In this document: one piece after another, positions 6,875 through 9,711 of the stretch
How positions within the stretch are numbered: position 1 is the first letter of the stretch
Layout: each line of letters starts with the position of its first letter
From: Nitrospinota bacterium
GTDB lineage: Bacteria > Tectomicrobia > Entotheonellia > J063
DNA length: 9,711 bases
Reading direction: 5' to 3'
Assembly: GCA_003696125.1 (NCBI GenBank)
Contig: RFHZ01000095.1
Coordinates: forward strand, 1 to 9,711
Notes under the pieces: generated by a model
The model's input: the letters and a program-made list of their open reading frames with translations, nothing else
The model's database searches: none
Told to the model about the DNA's origin: nothing
Made by a program: the position numbers and the translations under genes

Positions 6875-7784
6875 ACCGGATTCTCGGATCGAGGAGTCCT
6901 ACTGCAATATCGGCAAACAGGTTGGCAAAGACGATAAAGAAGGCGAAGATGATGACCGCTGCCTGTACCACCGGAAAGTCGTAGTTGCGAATCGAGGTCA
7001 CGGCCAGGCTCGCCACTCCAGGCCAGGCAAAGACCGTCTCCGTTACCACCGCTCCGCCCAGGAGGGTGCCGAGCTGCATACCGAGGATGGTGACCACCGG
7101 GATACAGGCGTTACGCAAGGCATGCTTGTACAGGACCAGACTCTCCCGGAGTCCCTTGGATCGGGCCGTCTTGATATATTCCTGTCCCAGCACCTCGAGC
7201 ATGCCGGAACGGGTAAGGCGCATGGTTAAGGGGGCCAGGTACCAGCCCAGGGTGATGGCCGGGAGGACAAGATGGGCAGGGGTTCCCCGTCCCGAGACCG
7301 GAAACCAGTGCAGCTTGACGCCGAAGACGATGATCATCATGATGCCGAGCCAGAAGACAGGCATGGCCTGCCCGGTGATGGCAAAGACACTGGCAAAGCT
7401 GTCCAGGAGAGAGTTGCGCTTAACTGCAGCGGCAATCCCGAGGGGAATCGAGACCACGATCGTGACAAGCAGGCCGGCAACAGCCAGTTCGATCGTGGCC
7501 GGCATCCGCTCAAGGATCAGAGAGGAGGCAGATTGTTTCACAAAGAAAGAATCACCGAAATCCCCATGCAGGATGTTCTTGAGAAAACGGCCATACTGGA
7601 CGATATACGGATCATTTAATCCCAACTCTTCTCGCAGCACCGCCACATCTTCTGCTGTCGCTTCTGGCGGGAGCAGGAGCAGGGCCGGGTCACCCGTCAC
7701 ATTGAGGAGGAGGAAGGTGATGATGGAGACACCAAAGCAGACGATGAGCGATTGCAATGCCCGACGAATGATATAGACTCGCAT
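6867..7784 (-). CDS. DppB/OppB-type ABC transporter permease (second pair)
   Basis: The first gene of the minus-strand operon and a channel subunit of 305 residues. One N-terminal membrane segment (about 9-28) is followed by NVTGDPA (28-34), an external stretch, and the BPD_transp_1 core. The EAA loop reads YIKTARSKGLRESLVLYKHA (203-222). TETVFAWPGVASL (248-260) and LLDPRIRYD at the C-terminus are DppB-like. ATG 7784 was chosen because MRVYIIRR aligns with MRSYIMRR in the other DppB-type protein. AAAGGG (7798-7793) lies 8 nt upstream, with GAGAGG directly adjacent to the start. No binding-protein or ATPase gene accompanies this pair in the window. The pair may share the binding protein of the convergent operon or use one encoded elsewhere. 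Confidence 0.94.
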   Translation of the reverse strand: MRVYIIRRALQSLIVCFGVSIITFLLLNVTGDPALLLLPPEATAEDVAVLREELGLNDPYIVQYGRFLKNILHGDFGDSFFVKQSASSLILERMPATIELAVAGLLVTIVVSIPLGIAAAVKRNSLLDSFASVFAITGQAMPVFWLGIMMIIVFGVKLHWFPVSGRGTPAHLVLPAITLGWYLAPLTMRLTRSGMLEVLGQEYIKTARSKGLRESLVLYKHALRNACIPVVTILGMQLGTLLGGAVVTETVFAWPGVASLAVTSIRNYDFPVVQAAVIIFAFFIVFANLFADIAVGLLDPRIRYD

Positions 7785-7925
7785 CCTCTCTACCCTTTAC
7801 CTCCCCTACGCTCTTCCTCGGCCTCGAGTTTACAAAACCGCTCTCCTTTGCCCCCGGATTCCTTGTGGGTCCTTCTGGGGTAAGATGAACAGGCAGGGAG
7901 AAACTCATGAGTATGATCTTAGTAG

Positions 7926-7954
7926 CATATACCAGGCTTTTCCTTTGCTGTCAA
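7926..7954 (-). promoter_or_regulatory. Sigma-70-type promoter of the minus-strand permease/cytochrome operon
   Basis: On the minus strand a consensus TTGACA (7954-7949) is followed after 17 nt by TATATG (7931-7926), preceded by TGG, an extended -10. Initiation near 7919 would give a leader of about 135 nt before ATG 7784. No terminator hairpin or known riboswitch was recognised in that leader. Confidence 0.6.
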
Positions 7955-8130
7955 GCCCTAATCCGATACATGCCCTCACTCCCCACGTCCCTCTCTAGAA
8001 GGGATGGAGACTCTCTATAAGCCCTCTTTGCTTCACACCCGGGTTGAAAAATTGTCCGTGCTTCCCCGGGGCTAGTGTGATAAGGTAATAGGGACAGTGG
8101 GAATAGCAGAGATGGTGTACAGAAGCGAGA

Positions 8131-8138
8131 GGAGGAGG
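8131..8138 (+). promoter_or_regulatory. Ribosome binding site that decides the oxidoreductase start
   Basis: GGAGGAGG ends 3 nt before ATG 8142, and its first GGAGG is 6 nt from it. It lies downstream of the alternative in-frame ATG 8112, so it can only serve 8142. The protein then begins MYGYTGK, as is usual in the family. Confidence 0.7.
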
Positions 8139-8141
8139 CTC

Positions 8142-9711
8142 ATGTACGGCTATACGGGGAAAATCCTTTTTGTCGATTTAAGCACCGGTCAAAGCCGGGT
8201 GGAACGTTTCGACGAAACCTTTGCTCGCCAGTACCTGGGAGGAAACGGGTTTGCGGCAAAGATCCTCTGCGAGCACCTGGTCCCGGGTATAGATCCCTTG
8301 TCGCCGGAGAATATGCTGGTCTTGGCCGTGGGACCGGTAACCGATACGCTCATCCAGAGCAACTGTCGAGGCTATATCGCTACCAAATCTCCTCTCACCG
8401 GACTTTATTCCGATTCGACCTTTGGGGGACGTTTTGCCGCCATGCAGAAACGGACCGGGTTTGAAGCGATTGTGGTGACCGGTAAGGCTCCGCAACCTTC
8501 CTATCTCCTGGTCACAGAGGAGGGGGCTGAGATCAAACCGGCTGGAAGCGCCTGGGGACAGCTCACCCTGGAGGCGATCGAGACGATCCGCTCCCGGGAA
8601 GGGATAAAGGATCTCGATGTGCTGGCGATCGGGCCGGCCGGAGAGCATCTGGTCCGTTTCGCCTGTGCGGTGCACGCCTTCCAGAGCCGGGATGCCATCG
8701 CTGGCCGGGGAGGGATCGGCGCGGTCATGGGCTCCAAGAATCTGAAGGGCATTGCGGTACGGGGCAACATCAAAACAGAGGTGGCTTCGCTGGCCGCCGT
8801 GAAGACGGTGGTCCGGGAGAACAGCGAGCAGGTCAAGGTGGGCACCAAGGGCCTGGCAGAGTTTGGCACCCCGATTCTCGTGCAACCGATCAATACGATG
8901 GGACTGCTGGGGACGAGAAATGTCCAGCAGGAGGTGTTTGCACAGGCCCAGGCCATCAGTGGAGAGCGACTCAAGGATCTCTTCTGGGAGCGGGATACCA
9001 CCTGTTTTCGTTGCAGCATCGCCTGTGGCAAAGACTTTCGCGTCGACGAAGGGGAATTTGCCGGGATCAGGGCCAAAATGCCAGAGTACGAAACCCTCTT
9101 CGCCTTTGGCTCTATGGCCGACGTGGATGAGCCGGCAGCGATTATCAAGGCCAACAAACTCTGCGACGAGCTGGGCCTGGATACGATCAGCATGGGAGTG
9201 ACCCTTACCTTTGTCATGGAGTGTGTGGAGAAGGGATTGCTCTCCACCCAGGAGATCGGCAGGGAGCTTACCTTTGGAAACTACCATGCCATGCTCGACC
9301 TGATCGAAGCCACTGCCCGGCGGGAGGGCTTTGGAAACCTGCTGGCCGAAGGATCGGCCAGATTGGCTGACCATATCGGGAAGGAGGCTTCCCGTTTCCT
9401 CTATGCGGTGAAACGACTGGAGCTGCCAGCGCATTCGGCACGTGGCTTGAAGGGGATGAGTATCGGGTATGCCACCGCCACCCGTGGTGGGAGTCACCAC
9501 GACACCCGGCCTACCCTGCAATACGATCCGAATTTCGACCGCAAGAGCATCGAGGGAAAACCGGCTTTTGCCATCCGGACGCAAAACTTCACGGCCGTGG
9601 ACGATTCGCTGACCCAGTGTCGCTTCACCAGCGAGCGGGGGTTTGGCGGGATGCTCAACGAGAAGTACGCCCAGATGATCAATACGGTCACCGGCTGGAA
9701 CCTCTCAGTAG
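8142..9711 (+). CDS. aor: Aldehyde:ferredoxin oxidoreductase family protein, 3' end outside window
   Basis: Tungsten (or molybdenum) bis-pterin enzyme of the AOR family, which oxidises aldehydes to acids with ferredoxin, or reduces acids in reverse, in the cytoplasm. 523 codons are visible and open at the edge; family members usually have about 600. The N-terminal domain has MYGYTGKILFVDLSTG (1-16), YLGGNGFAAK (31-40), Arg76 within SNCRGY, FGGRFA and AGRGG (187-191). Iron-sulfur ligands are Cys288, Cys291 and Cys295 (CFRCSIAC) plus Cys493 in DSLTQC. The first three carry the same numbers as I recall for Pyrococcus furiosus AOR. The two pterin-binding motifs of DxxGL type are DELGLD (342-347) and the D488-C493 segment, which has LTQ instead of the usual xGL. 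All cofactor residues appear intact. It is divergent to the permease operon with its own leader. Substrate cannot be told from sequence. Confidence 0.92.
   Translation, partial: MYGYTGKILFVDLSTGQSRVERFDETFARQYLGGNGFAAKILCEHLVPGIDPLSPENMLVLAVGPVTDTLIQSNCRGYIATKSPLTGLYSDSTFGGRFAAMQKRTGFEAIVVTGKAPQPSYLLVTEEGAEIKPAGSAWGQLTLEAIETIRSREGIKDLDVLAIGPAGEHLVRFACAVHAFQSRDAIAGRGGIGAVMGSKNLKGIAVRGNIKTEVASLAAVKTVVRENSEQVKVGTKGLAEFGTPILVQPINTMGLLGTRNVQQEVFAQAQAISGERLKDLFWERDTTCFRCSIACGKDFRVDEGEFAGIRAKMPEYETLFAFGSMADVDEPAAIIKANKLCDELGLDTISMGVTLTFVMECVEKGLLSTQEIGRELTFGNYHAMLDLIEATARREGFGNLLAEGSARLADHIGKEASRFLYAVKRLELPAHSARGLKGMSIGYATATRGGSHHDTRPTLQYDPNFDRKSIEGKPAFAIRTQNFTAVDDSLTQCRFTSERGFGGMLNEKYAQMINTVTGWNLSV

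Larger units (their letters stand above)
7785..8141. other. Divergent intergenic region between the permease operon and the oxidoreductase gene
   Basis: This 357-bp stretch holds no convincing gene. The left part is the leader and promoter of the minus operon. On the right no strong promoter is obvious for the oxidoreductase gene: TTGTCC (8052-8057) followed by TGTGAT (8076-8081) at 18 nt is weak, and so is TATAAG at 8016-8021. Other visible structure is an 8-bp palindrome CCCCGGGG (8064-8071) and three copies of CTCTCTA (7786-7792, 7991-7997, 8011-8017), which may be chance. An in-frame ATG at 8112 would lengthen the oxidoreductase by 10 mostly Arg/Glu residues and was not chosen. Confidence 0.5.

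Noticed and set aside
6985-7776. Plus-strand open frame of 263 codons opposite the second DppB-type gene
   Set aside because: Its composition is Arg/Thr/Ser-biased with no domain, as expected of a shadow. The minus frame is an unmistakable permease.
7690-7908. Minus-strand 72-codon frame starting just after the predicted transcript start
   Set aside because: It runs into the DppB-type gene in another frame, lacks a ribosome site and has no protein-like pattern, so it is treated as untranslated leader.
8112-8141. In-frame upstream ATG that would extend the oxidoreductase N-terminus by 10 residues
   Set aside because: The strong ribosome site GGAGGAGG lies after it, and family members normally start at MYGYTGK.
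8178-9584. Long open frame of 468 codons on the minus strand opposite the oxidoreductase gene
   Set aside because: It lies wholly antisense to a gene with clear family motifs, has no recognisable domain, and is what moderately GC-rich coding DNA often produces on the opposite strand.

Overview
The window looks like a piece of chromosome from a diderm, probably anaerobic or microaerophilic bacterium. The clues are two predicted lipoproteins, one of them a c-type diheme cytochrome, an aldehyde:ferredoxin oxidoreductase family (tungsto- or molybdopterin) enzyme, and a cleavable Sec signal on a large secreted protein. Base composition is moderately GC-rich throughout. The combination would fit Nitrospirota, Desulfobacterota or similar lineages, but that is only a guess. 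No rRNA, tRNA, insertion sequence, phage gene or CRISPR array was seen.

Layout. (1) Positions 1-980, minus strand: N-terminal 326 codons of a large secreted protein of unknown function, cut by the window edge. (2) 981-1275: divergent promoter region with a TTGACA/TATGTT promoter to the right, an extended -10 to the left, and two short inverted repeats. (3) 1276-5576, plus strand: four tightly packed genes, namely a PP-loop tRNA thiolation-type enzyme, a family 5 solute-binding lipoprotein, and DppB- and DppC-type permeases. (4) 5548-7784, minus strand: a second DppB/DppC permease pair followed by a small diheme cytochrome c lipoprotein. The two operons converge and their last genes overlap by 29 bp. 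(5) 7785-8141: divergent intergenic region with a good promoter for the minus operon. (6) 8142 to the right edge, plus strand: an aldehyde:ferredoxin oxidoreductase lacking only its C-terminus.

How they may work together. The binding protein should capture a peptide-like or other small ligand in the periplasm and pass it to a DppB/DppC channel. No ATPase gene (DppD/DppF type) is present for either permease pair, and only one binding protein is visible for two pairs, so the partners must lie elsewhere or be shared. The least ordinary feature is the cytochrome gene directly behind a peptide-type permease pair. Nothing in the window is clearly a new defence or mobile system.
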